Position numbers and translations under genes: made by a program. Source: BACL11 sp945865535 (GTDB lineage: Bacteria; Bacteroidota; Bacteroidia; Flavobacteriales; BACL11). Taken from it: a stretch of 55,321 bases of DNA. The notes under the pieces were generated by a model. It saw nothing but the letters and a program-made list of their open reading frames with translations. It ran no database searches and was not told the origin of the DNA. This document shows positions 26,440 to 34,710 of the stretch, one piece after another. Numbering within the stretch: position 1 is the first letter of the stretch; every line of letters begins with the position of its first letter. The DNA is taken from positions 1 through 55,321 of the forward strand of contig CANNBA010000014.1 in NCBI GenBank assembly GCA_947502765.1. The letters run 5' to 3'.

Positions 26440-27700
26440 AATCATAAAAAAGCTTAGTTTACTTTTACTTTTTTGCAGTCTTTTTATTTCTGCAAATGCC
26501 TCATATATTTTCATGCCTATGGATGAGAGTCAAAGCAATCATTTAAAAGCTTACGGCATTGCTTACTATGCTATCGAGCGAGATATTAAGGTAGATTGGC
26601 TACTAAACTATCAAGGAGGTAGTTTTATGATCAAATATAATAACACCATTGAAAATGAGTGCAATATTAGAGGAGTATCTTTTACTATTATAGCTGACAT
26701 ACAATCTACTCAGATCTTGGAATCAATTTCAAGTCCATCAGTAAATCAAGATGTTGTTAGGCTTGAAAAAGCTCCAAAAATTGCCATATATTCTCCTAAA
26801 ACCAAGCAACCCTGGGATGATGCCGTAACTATGGCCCTAACTTATGCGGAGATTCCCTATGAAGTAGTTTATGATGAAGAAGTTTTAGCCAATTTGCTTC
26901 CACTTTATGATTGGCTACATCTACATCATGAGGATTTTACAGGACAATACGGCAAATTTTATTTTGCATACAAGAATGCAACTTGGTATAAAGAAGAAAA
27001 ACAAAATTCCGAAAAATTAGCCCAAGAGTTAGGATACAATAAAGTATCTCAAGCAAAACTTGCGGTGTCTAAAAAGATTAAAGAATTTGTATTAGCAGGA
27101 GGATTTTTATTTGCAATGTGCTCGGCAACTGATAGTTACGATATAGCTCTTGCATCAGAAGGAATGGATATTTGCGGGGAAATGTTTGATGGAGATGCAA
27201 TGGAAAGTGATATTGATAGCAAATTAGATTTTTCAAAAACATTAGCTTTTAAAAATTTCTCATTAGTCAAAGACCCAAATCACTATGAATTTTCAACTAT
27301 TGATGCCACTGAAAAAAGACGTATAAATGCAAGCGTTGATTTTTTTACACTATTTGATTTTTCGGCTAAATGGGATCCAATTCCTACTATGTTGTGTCAG
27401 AATCACTCGCAAGTAGTTGCTGGTTTTATGGGTCAAACAACTTCATTTAGAAATGAATTTATAAAATCAGATGTGCTAATTATGGGAGAAACAAAAGCAA
27501 CTAATGAGGCCAGATATATTCATGGGAAACTAGGAAACGGAACTTGGACTTTTTATGGAGGGCACGACCCGGAAGATTACCAACATAAAGTAGGAGATCC
27601 TAAAACAGATCTATCGCTACACCCTAATTCTCCTGGCTATCGCTTAATATTGAACAATATCTTATTTCCTGCCGCTAAAAAGAAAAAACTAAAGACTTAG
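26420..27700 (+). CDS. Conserved Bacteroidota secreted protein, often labelled asparagine synthetase B
   Basis: 426 residues. Signal peptide or membrane anchor at about 8-26 (KIIKKLSLLLLFCSLFISANA). I recognise the family, which is widespread in Flavobacteriia and often annotated as asparagine synthetase B. It shows neither the N-terminal catalytic cysteine of class II amidotransferases nor a PP-loop SGGxDS ATP-binding motif, so that name is doubtful. Visible instead are a glycine-rich turn leading to a cysteine (LAGGFLFAMCSATDS, Cys234), histidines in YDWLHLHHEDF (164-172), a GHDPEDYQH motif near 385 and a conserved end (SPGYRLILNNILFPAAK). These resemble a class I glutamine amidotransferase-like (ThuA/DJ-1-like) fold, which is my inference. 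The start lies inside dnaB (20-base overlap). It ends convergently on the ligase gene with overlapping stop codons. Confidence 0.82.
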   Translation: MKMIHSKIIKKLSLLLLFCSLFISANASYIFMPMDESQSNHLKAYGIAYYAIERDIKVDWLLNYQGGSFMIKYNNTIENECNIRGVSFTIIADIQSTQILESISSPSVNQDVVRLEKAPKIAIYSPKTKQPWDDAVTMALTYAEIPYEVVYDEEVLANLLPLYDWLHLHHEDFTGQYGKFYFAYKNATWYKEEKQNSEKLAQELGYNKVSQAKLAVSKKIKEFVLAGGFLFAMCSATDSYDIALASEGMDICGEMFDGDAMESDIDSKLDFSKTLAFKNFSLVKDPNHYEFSTIDATEKRRINASVDFFTLFDFSAKWDPIPTMLCQNHSQVVAGFMGQTTSFRNEFIKSDVLIMGETKATNEARYIHGKLGNGTWTFYGGHDPEDYQHKVGDPKTDLSLHPNSPGYRLILNNILFPAAKKKKLKT

Positions 27701-29331
27701 TTCAATACAATCACCCGATCTCCTTCATACCAAGTTTTATAATTGGTACTATACAATTTTTCAATTGCATTACGCTTAATCTTCATAGTAGGAGTCAGCA
27801 GTCTATTCTCTACTGTCCATTCTTCTTTAACGATCACAAAATTATGAATTTTCTCATGGCTGTCCAATTTAGGATTTACAACTTCTAAAGTTGTAGTTAG
27901 AGAAAAAATTAAATCTTCTTTACTTTTTCTCTTTCCTCTTTCTGATAAAACAACAATAGCAATTGGCTGAGGCAATTCAGTGCCAACAACACAAACTTGC
28001 TCAATATTTTTATTTGCTGAAAGTCTCATCTCGAGAGGAGATGGAGCAACATATTTTCCTTTACTTGTTTTAAATAAATCCTTAACTCTACCCGTAATGG
28101 TTAAAAATCCATTGGCATCAATTGCGCCCTCATCACCAGTATACAACCATCCATCAATTATGGTTTTATTTGTTTCTTCCTCCATTTTGTAATAACCATC
28201 CATCAAAGCGTCATGCTTTATCAAAATTTCTTTTTCCTCTGAAAGTTTAACATCACATAAAGGCAATGCTTGCCCTACTGAACCAATCTTGATTTTATTT
28301 TTAAAACTTACATGAGAATAACACGTATTTTCTGTCATAGCATAAGCCTCTTGAATATTTATTCCTAAACGAGCAAACCATTTAATAAGTGCAACGGGCG
28401 TTGGTGCTGCACCAGTAAAAATATTGTTTGCTTTACTAAGTCCTAATCCTTTTTGAATTTTCTTTTTTATTAAAGAAGAAATCAAAGGGATACTTAATAA
28501 AATATTTAATTTCTTCTGAGGTAATTTTGTTAAAATTCCTTGTTGAAACTTTGTCCAAATTCTTGGTACCCCTAGAAATACAGTTGGTGATACCTCTACT
28601 AAATTACTTGAAAAAGTCTCCAAACTCTCAGCAAAAAATACTCTTCCTCCACTATACAAACTTCCCATTTGGACTAATAATCGTTCTGCAATATGACACA
28701 ATGGCAAATATGAAAAAAAAGATTCTTCTTTTAAAGATAAAACATTTACAGCATTAGTAGTGGAAAATGAAAAGTTGTAAAACTTGTGCATCACTCCTTT
28801 GGGATTTCCTGTTGTGCCTGAAGTATAAATAATAGTTGCCAGTTCTTTTTCTTCTCTTATAACATTCTCAGCAAGTGGAGTTGTATTTTTTGTTAGCTCA
28901 TCCCATCTTGGATAATCCTCAGTATAAAATGGGAAGGAAATACACTGTATATCAGAGGGAACTCCTATCTTCATATCAGTATAATTATCTAATTTACCAA
29001 CAAATAATAATTTGGCTTCAGAATGATTTAGAATTTTCTCTAATGTTTCTGAATTCAAATTAGGATACAAAGGGACAGATACATGGCCACTCATCATTAT
29101 TGCCATATCTGCCATCATCCAGTGAGAACAATTCTTTGATAAAAGAGCGATTCTACTACCACTTGCTAAATCCAAAGATTTTAAATAAGCAGCCATTTTC
29201 CTTACTTCTATTCCAAATTCTTTCCAAGTCCAATTGTGCCAAACCCCATTAATAGGTTGCGATAAATAAATTTCATTAGGTTTAATTTGCTCCCATTTAT
29301 AGAGCATTTCAAGAGGAGATAAATAAGTCAT
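27697..29331 (-). CDS. AMP-binding acyl-CoA synthetase (long-chain fatty acid-CoA ligase type)
   Basis: 544 residues, a little shorter than typical FadD-like ligases. ANL superfamily adenylating enzyme that activates a carboxylic acid as acyl-AMP and transfers it to CoA. Motifs are the AMP-binding P-loop YTSGTTGNPKG (169-179), the A5-like motif AYAMTENTC, GWLYTGDEGAIDANGFLTITGR (adenylate and hinge region) with following KDLFKTSKGKYVAP, and a C-terminal TPTMKIKR lysine segment. Long-chain fatty acid specificity is likely from overall pattern but not proven. Monocistronic; a near-consensus -7 box (TATTTTTA, 29352-29359) and an inverted repeat (29382-29393) lie upstream. Confidence 0.93.
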   Translation of the reverse strand: MTYLSPLEMLYKWEQIKPNEIYLSQPINGVWHNWTWKEFGIEVRKMAAYLKSLDLASGSRIALLSKNCSHWMMADMAIMMSGHVSVPLYPNLNSETLEKILNHSEAKLLFVGKLDNYTDMKIGVPSDIQCISFPFYTEDYPRWDELTKNTTPLAENVIREEKELATIIYTSGTTGNPKGVMHKFYNFSFSTTNAVNVLSLKEESFFSYLPLCHIAERLLVQMGSLYSGGRVFFAESLETFSSNLVEVSPTVFLGVPRIWTKFQQGILTKLPQKKLNILLSIPLISSLIKKKIQKGLGLSKANNIFTGAAPTPVALIKWFARLGINIQEAYAMTENTCYSHVSFKNKIKIGSVGQALPLCDVKLSEEKEILIKHDALMDGYYKMEEETNKTIIDGWLYTGDEGAIDANGFLTITGRVKDLFKTSKGKYVAPSPLEMRLSANKNIEQVCVVGTELPQPIAIVVLSERGKRKSKEDLIFSLTTTLEVVNPKLDSHEKIHNFVIVKEEWTVENRLLTPTMKIKRNAIEKLYSTNYKTWYEGDRVIVLN

Positions 29332-29381
29332 AATTGTAAGTTTCAGATTGCTAAAAATAAGGATTTTTAAATAATCTTATA

Positions 29382-29393
29382 GGTATGTATACC
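29382..29393. promoter_or_regulatory. Inverted repeat GGTAT-N2-ATACC, possible operator
   Basis: Perfect 5-2-5 inverted repeat in the 171-bp gap between the divergent acyl-CoA ligase and DEAD-box helicase genes. It lies about 50 bases upstream of the ligase ATG. Short A/T-rich palindromes arise easily by chance, so the regulatory reading is tentative. Nothing else stands out in this gap apart from the -7-like boxes. Confidence 0.25.
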
Positions 29394-29490
29394 AATTTGA
29401 AATATTTTACGAAAAGAGCTCATAAAAACTAAGAAATTAAGAAGAGAAATAGCAACTAAATTAATTGAAGAAAAACAATATTGCTTTTAG

Positions 29491-29498
29491 TATCTTTA
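29491..29498 (+). promoter_or_regulatory. -7-like promoter box of the DEAD-box helicase gene
   Basis: TATCTTTA has one mismatch to TAnnTTTG and lies only four bases before the ATG at 29503, the same spacing as at 1858 and 33335. The predicted transcript would be leaderless. Confidence 0.4.
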
Positions 29499-29502
29499 GC
29501 CA

Positions 29503-30714
29503 ATGAATTTTACAACATTTAAATTCGGTAACGAATTGCAAGAAGGACTAGATATAATGGGATTTGATAAAGCGACCCCAATACAAGAACAAGCCATACC
29601 AATTATACAAGAAGGAAGAGATTTAATAGCTTGTGCACAAACAGGAACAGGAAAAACAGCTGCTTTTGTACTACCTATTCTAGATAAACTAACAAAAATA
29701 CATCCTAGCAATAAAGTAAAAGCTATTATTATTGCTCCAACTAGAGAGCTAGCTAAACAAATTGATATGCAAATTGAAGGGTTTGCCTATTTTACCAATT
29801 CATCATCCTATCCAATATATGGAGGAGGAACAGGAGTTGAATTTGACAACCAAAAACAAGCGCTTAAAAAGGGAGCTGATATAATTATTTGTACACCAGG
29901 AAGGCTACTTGCGCATTTGGATTTTGATTATTTTGATACTTCAGCAGTAGAGTTTTTAATTTTAGATGAAGCGGATAGAATGTTGGATATGGGTTTTTAT
30001 GATGATATCATAACCATAACTAAACAGTTGCCTAAAAAAAGACAAACACTTATGTTTTCGGCAACTATGCCTTCTAAAATTAGAGAGTTAGCAACTAAGT
30101 TATTAAAAAATCCTGCAAGTATCAGCTTAGCAATTTCCAAGCCTGCAGCTGGAATTACCCAAACAGCTTATATGTGCCATGATAGTCAAAAAGTGAATTT
30201 GGTAAGAGAAATTTTAAGAGCAAAAGGCAAGGACATAAGTCATGTACTGATTTTTGCATCTAGTATAAAAAGCGTTAGAGAAATAAAAAAAACACTTACT
30301 AAAGCTGGAATGAGAGCATCTGAAATGCATTCGGGATTGGAGCAAGAACAAAGAGAAGAAACAATTAGAGATTTTAAAAGTAAAAAAATCCGAATATTAG
30401 TAGCTACTGATATCTTATCTAGAGGAATTGATATTAAAGGAATTGAACTTGTAATAAATTATGAAGTACCTCATGATGCAGAAGATTATGTACACAGAAT
30501 TGGAAGAACAGCAAGAGCAGATAGCACGGGAGAAGCCATAACTTTTATAAATCCTAAGCAAGTTCGGGATTTTATGGATATTGAAAAACTAATTGAGAAA
30601 GAAGTGCCGAAATTGAATTTACCTCAAGGATTTGAAACAGCACCAGAATATCAAATAGTGCCTAAAGAGAAGAAGAAAAAAAAGTGGCAAAATTTTAAAA
30701 AGAAAGCCACCTAA
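29503..30714 (+). CDS. DEAD-box ATP-dependent RNA helicase (RhlE-like)
   Basis: 403 residues. Superfamily 2 RNA helicase, likely acting in ribosome assembly or RNA turnover. Motifs in order: Q-motif FDKATPIQ (21-28), Walker A AQTGTGKT (45-52), APTREL (78-83), TPGR (131-134), DEAD (155-158), SAT (186-188), ARGID-type motif (LSRGIDIKG) and HRIGRTAR near 325. The short lysine-rich tail (KEKKKKKWQNFKKK) is typical of RhlE-type proteins. Standalone plus-strand gene; its start codon is four bases after a -7-like box. Confidence 0.95.
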   Translation: MNFTTFKFGNELQEGLDIMGFDKATPIQEQAIPIIQEGRDLIACAQTGTGKTAAFVLPILDKLTKIHPSNKVKAIIIAPTRELAKQIDMQIEGFAYFTNSSSYPIYGGGTGVEFDNQKQALKKGADIIICTPGRLLAHLDFDYFDTSAVEFLILDEADRMLDMGFYDDIITITKQLPKKRQTLMFSATMPSKIRELATKLLKNPASISLAISKPAAGITQTAYMCHDSQKVNLVREILRAKGKDISHVLIFASSIKSVREIKKTLTKAGMRASEMHSGLEQEQREETIRDFKSKKIRILVATDILSRGIDIKGIELVINYEVPHDAEDYVHRIGRTARADSTGEAITFINPKQVRDFMDIEKLIEKEVPKLNLPQGFETAPEYQIVPKEKKKKKWQNFKKKAT

Positions 30715-30758
30715 AATTGGATCATATGTCCAAACATAAACAAACATTCTAAAAAAGA

Positions 30759-31514
30759 TTGAAAAAAAGATTCAAAATTACTGCTCTAGTAATAATAGGA
30801 TTGCCTATCATCTACTTCTCAATTTTAGCGAATATACAGATATTATTTGATCATCATTATGAAGTCAAAAACTTCAATATCTACTCAGATTCAGAAATCA
30901 ATTCTGTTGATATTCTTATTAAGAAAGTAAATGATCGATTGATTGCCTGTGAAATATATAAGGAAAATTTAAACCATAACATTTATATAATTTCATCTGA
31001 AAATAAGTTTAGGTTTTTGGCAAAAATTACTGGTTCTTCATATCCTGCACAAGGCTTTAATATCAATTATTTAAATAAAATCATTATATCCAAATCCTTT
31101 ATTAGTGCAACATATAAGCAGCGCAAAGCTGCAAACAAACTTATTCCTTATTCTGCCCTTGAAGGTAATATAATAGAAGTTATATGTCACGAAATAATTC
31201 ATTCGTTCGTCTATGAAAAACTTGGTGCAAAAAAGTATGCATTAATCCCATTTTGGAAACAAGAAGGTTATGCTGAATATGTTGCTAATATTTTAGAAAA
31301 AGAAAAAGATTCTTTATACAGTTTCAAAAACAGAGTTGATATATATCTTGATGATGAGTTTTGGGGAAACAATAAAGCTGTTAAAGATTATTATGAAGCT
31401 GAATTATTAGTTGAAAATCTCATTGAAAATAAGGCATTATCTTTTGATTTATTAATGAGAGATTCAATAACTTACGACTATGCACTAAATCAACTAAAAA
31501 AACGTGAGAAATAA
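30759..31514 (+). CDS. Putative membrane-anchored zinc metallopeptidase (gluzincin-like), TTG start
   Basis: 251 residues with a TTG start preceded by an A-rich stretch (AAAAAAGA). The start gives a sensible basic N-terminus and signal anchor (KKRFKITALVIIGLPIIYFSILA, about 2-26). A zinc motif HEIIH (144-148) is followed 21 residues later by WKQEGYAEYVA (166-176), offering Glu169 or Glu173 as third ligand, as in peptidase MA-like gluzincins. No family name can be assigned with confidence. Base composition resembles the neighbours. It lies 44 bases after the helicase gene and may be read through from it; no promoter was recognised in the gap. Confidence 0.7.
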   Translation: MKKRFKITALVIIGLPIIYFSILANIQILFDHHYEVKNFNIYSDSEINSVDILIKKVNDRLIACEIYKENLNHNIYIISSENKFRFLAKITGSSYPAQGFNINYLNKIIISKSFISATYKQRKAANKLIPYSALEGNIIEVICHEIIHSFVYEKLGAKKYALIPFWKQEGYAEYVANILEKEKDSLYSFKNRVDIYLDDEFWGNNKAVKDYYEAELLVENLIENKALSFDLLMRDSITYDYALNQLKKREK

Positions 31515-31613
31515 TTTAAACTATTTCCAAAAAACCTGAGCGGTATTATTCAGTTTTACTAAAACATAGGCTACCCAATACGAACGCATCAACATTATCC
31601 ATAAAGACTATAT

Positions 31614-33335
31614 TCACCTTTCCAAAACAGGAGCGTGATGAGGTTTTATTCTAGCATCAATTATTGGAATAGAACACGAAAAATGTTTGTTTTTGTTTGC
31701 TGAATCTAAACCATAAATATCATAGGCAGGACTTGAACGCGTAAAAGTTACCCAAAGCCAATTAGAAAAATCTTCACTTACAAAATGAGCATCATCTACC
31801 AAAGTAATAAGTCCTATTCCTTGCATATTTTGTTTTTCTAAACAGGATATCAGCTCCTTTATTTCTCCTTTACCTTGAACCACTAAGTTTCCGCTACTTA
31901 CTAATTTAGGATTTGAAAACCCTGAAGGCAATGCTATAGAAGGTAAAATTTCGGCTAACTTTCTTTTTACCTCTCCTGCGGCAGCCAACACAACTTTAGA
32001 TCCTTCATTAAGTCCTTCCCCGCTATAGTCCAAAGTATCAATAGTTGTTTTAGTCTGAAAATGCAAATCTCTTTCCCAATCTACTCTTTCCAAAAAATGA
32101 GTGAAATAAGCCCTCTCATCATTTACATTTGGATGATCTTCATCATCACAAATAAATAAATATTTTGCTAAACTCATTTGCCCTGTACCTAATATATGGT
32201 TTGCAATAGTCAATATTTCTTGCGGCTGCTTAGTAGGATTATAAGGAGTATATCTTTCTGATCCAATTGCTAAAAGTAAGGGATGAACCCCTGCCGCATC
32301 TACAGCATTAACCGCTTTAAGTCCAGGAATTTCTTTTTCAATTGCTTTGCCTGTAATTTCATGTATTAATGCTCCAAATTGGGAATCTTCCTGAGGAGGA
32401 CGCCCAACAACTGTAAATGGCCAAATTCCATCTTTTTTAGCATAAACCTTATGAACTCTTAAGACCGGAAAATCATGCTTTAAACTATAATAACCCAAAT
32501 GATCTCCAAAGGGACCTTCAGGTTTTAAGTCATTTGGATGCAACTCTCCACAAATCACAAAATCGGCATCTGCTGAAATAGTATAGCCATCTTTCTTGGC
32601 ATAGCGGAATCGTCTTTTACCTAAAACTCCTGCAAAAGAAAGTTCCGACATCCCTTCAGGAAGTGGCATAACTGCTGAAAAACTATGTGCTGGAGGTCCT
32701 CCAACAAAAATAGAAACTTTTAAAGGCTCTCCTTTTTGATTTGCTTTTTTCTGATGTATCCCAATCCCTCTATGGAGTTGATAATGCATTCCAATTTCTT
32801 TATTTAACTCATAATCATTACCAGAGAGTTGAATTCTATACATTCCTAAATTAGAATTCATAATTCCTGTATTATCGATATCTTCTGTATAGACTTGAGG
32901 TAGCGTGATGAAAGTCCCTCCATCCTCTTTCCAACATTTTATCTGAGGCAAATCTTCAATTTTTATTTCAGAAAAACCTTTAAATCTTACTTTCTTAGGA
33001 AGGGCATAAATCCCATTTAATCCAGTTAAAAATGTTCTAAAAGGGTGCTTAAATGCTGCTATTGGATTTGTTTTAATCTCGATCAAATCTTTTACAATTT
33101 GCAAACTATCACGAAACATAAACTTGCTTCTTTCTACTGATCCAAACAAATTAGATACCACTTTATAATTACTACCCTTAATATTTTCAAATAGAATCGC
33201 TTTTCCATTTTTAGCAAATTCATCCAAATGAATAGATGCCATTTCTAAATCAGGATTTACCTCATCAGAAACTATTTTAAGTTCTCCTTTATTATCTAAA
33301 TCCGAAACACACTCTTGTAAACTTTTATAAGCCAT
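31614..33335 (-). CDS. UbiD-family decarboxylase
   Basis: 573 residues. UbiD enzymes use prenylated FMN for non-oxidative decarboxylation of aromatic or unsaturated acids. Visible family features are MYRIQLSGNDYELNKEIGMHY with QLHRGIGIH (about 187-200), the glycine-rich VGGPPAHSF (about 216-224), SADADFVICGEL, and the catalytic region EGPFGDHLGYY (about 276-286). Similar Bacteroidota proteins are often annotated as menaquinone biosynthesis decarboxylases; the substrate here is not settled. The UbiX prenyltransferase partner is not in the window. The gene has its own promoter and lies behind the gltA terminator. Confidence 0.9.
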   Translation of the reverse strand: MAYKSLQECVSDLDNKGELKIVSDEVNPDLEMASIHLDEFAKNGKAILFENIKGSNYKVVSNLFGSVERSKFMFRDSLQIVKDLIEIKTNPIAAFKHPFRTFLTGLNGIYALPKKVRFKGFSEIKIEDLPQIKCWKEDGGTFITLPQVYTEDIDNTGIMNSNLGMYRIQLSGNDYELNKEIGMHYQLHRGIGIHQKKANQKGEPLKVSIFVGGPPAHSFSAVMPLPEGMSELSFAGVLGKRRFRYAKKDGYTISADADFVICGELHPNDLKPEGPFGDHLGYYSLKHDFPVLRVHKVYAKKDGIWPFTVVGRPPQEDSQFGALIHEITGKAIEKEIPGLKAVNAVDAAGVHPLLLAIGSERYTPYNPTKQPQEILTIANHILGTGQMSLAKYLFICDDEDHPNVNDERAYFTHFLERVDWERDLHFQTKTTIDTLDYSGEGLNEGSKVVLAAAGEVKRKLAEILPSIALPSGFSNPKLVSSGNLVVQGKGEIKELISCLEKQNMQGIGLITLVDDAHFVSEDFSNWLWVTFTRSSPAYDIYGLDSANKNKHFSCSIPIIDARIKPHHAPVLER

Positions 33336-33339
33336 AGTT

Positions 33340-33347
33340 CAAAAATA
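33340..33347 (-). promoter_or_regulatory. -7 promoter box of the UbiD-family gene
   Basis: The minus strand reads TATTTTTG, a full TAnnTTTG match, four bases (AACT) before the ATG at 33335. It overlaps the T-tract of the upstream terminator, so transcript end and start are packed within about 35 bases. A leaderless mRNA is predicted. Confidence 0.5.
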
Positions 33348-33371
33348 AAAAAAGGGAGTCAGATGACTCCC
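33343..33371 (-). terminator. Rho-independent terminator after gltA
   Basis: Perfect 8-bp stem GGGAGTCA/TGACTCCC with a two-base centre (33354-33371), followed on the minus strand by TTTTTTTATTTTTG. It closes the carA-eno-gltA unit. The stem is strong against the A/T-rich background. Confidence 0.9.
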
Positions 33372-33393
33372 CTATTTTAAAAATTAATTTCTC

Positions 33394-34680
33394 TTATCTA
33401 TTTTCAATAGTAACATATTTTCTTTCCGTTGCACCAATATATATTTGTCTTGGTCTTCCAATTGGCTCATTATTTTCTCTCATTTCTTTCCATTGTGCAA
33501 TCCAACCAGGAAGTCTTCCTAATGCAAACATAACCGTAAACATATCGGTTGGAATACCAAGTGCTCTATAAATTATTCCTGAATAAAAATCAACATTTGG
33601 ATATAAATTTCTTGATTTAAAATACTCATCTTCTAATGCTACTTTTTCTAATTTTTTGGCAATATCCAGTACAGGATCCTCAATTTTCAGTTCTCTTAAG
33701 ACATCATCAGCAGCCTTTTTAATGATAAGTGCTCTAGGATCAAAACTTTTATAAACTCTATGTCCGAATCCCATTAAAAGGAAGTTATCATTTTTATCTT
33801 TTGCTTTAGCAACATATTTTGCTACATCACCACCATCTTCCTTTATAGCTTCAAGCATTTCAATTACCTCTTGATTAGCACCACCATGACGGGGTCCCCA
33901 AAGTGCAGCAATTCCTGCAGAAATTGAAGTATATAAACTAGCATGTGAGGAACCAACAACTCTTACTGTTGAAGTTGAACAATTTTGTTCATGATCAGCA
34001 TGAAGAATTAATAGCTTATCAATTGCCCGTGCAATTACAGGATTAATTGGATCTTCATTTGTTGGCACTGAAAACATCATGTGCAAGAAATTTTCAGTAT
34101 AATTTAATCTGTCTTGAGGATATACAATTGGATGACGCTTTCTATTTTTAAAACTCCATGCTGCTAGAGTTGGTAATTTTGCAATTGCTCTAATTATAGT
34201 TCCATTCACTTCTTCAGAAGAGCGATTTGGATCTAAAGATTGTGTGTAAAATGCAGTTAAAGATGACACCAATGAAGATAATACGCCCATAGGATGAGCT
34301 TTTGATGGAAAGCCATCCAAAATTGATTTTACATCCTCATGAACTAATGAATGTTCAGAAATATTTTTTGAAAAACCATCTAATTCTTCTTGTGTTGGTA
34401 ATTCACCGTAAATTAATAAAAATGCTACTTCTAAGAAGGTTGATTTCTCTGCTAATTCTTCAATTGAATAACCTCTATGTCTTAAAATTCCTTCTTCTCC
34501 ATTTAAAAAAGTTATTGTACTCTCACACGATCCTGTGTTTTTAAAGCCACTATCCAAAGTTATTAAGCCAGATTGATCTCTAAGTTTACTAATGTCTAAA
34601 GCTTTCTCATTTTCCGTACCTATTATAACCGGAAGTTCATAAACCTTACCATCATAGTGTAATTCTGCTTTCTTACTCAT
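33394..34680 (-). CDS. gltA: Citrate synthase
   Basis: 428 residues, type II (hexameric) length. Condenses acetyl-CoA with oxaloacetate in the TCA cycle. Seen are the N-terminal beta-rich domain (LHYDGKVYELPVI), LNGEEGILRHRGY, ADHEQNCSTSTVRVVGSSHA, GPRHGGAN, and the catalytic blocks GFGHRVYKSFDPRA (with active-site His) and NVDFYSGI (with catalytic Asp). Last gene of a carA-eno-gltA group, 30 bases after enolase, and followed by a strong terminator. Confidence 0.97.
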   Translation of the reverse strand: MSKKAELHYDGKVYELPVIIGTENEKALDISKLRDQSGLITLDSGFKNTGSCESTITFLNGEEGILRHRGYSIEELAEKSTFLEVAFLLIYGELPTQEELDGFSKNISEHSLVHEDVKSILDGFPSKAHPMGVLSSLVSSLTAFYTQSLDPNRSSEEVNGTIIRAIAKLPTLAAWSFKNRKRHPIVYPQDRLNYTENFLHMMFSVPTNEDPINPVIARAIDKLLILHADHEQNCSTSTVRVVGSSHASLYTSISAGIAALWGPRHGGANQEVIEMLEAIKEDGGDVAKYVAKAKDKNDNFLLMGFGHRVYKSFDPRALIIKKAADDVLRELKIEDPVLDIAKKLEKVALEDEYFKSRNLYPNVDFYSGIIYRALGIPTDMFTVMFALGRLPGWIAQWKEMRENNEPIGRPRQIYIGATERKYVTIENR

Positions 34681-34710
34681 TTTATCTTTTTTATTTAATC
34701 GCTAAAATAC

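Noticed and set aside
26420..27700. Asparagine synthetase as a firm functional call
   Set aside because: No class II glutaminase cysteine and no PP-loop are visible, so the name is mentioned only as the customary label.
31515..31613. Hairpin near 31540 as a terminator after the metallopeptidase gene
   Set aside because: The AAACCTGA/TCAGTTTT arms contain a mismatch and are weak, and there is no clear T-tract on the plus strand.
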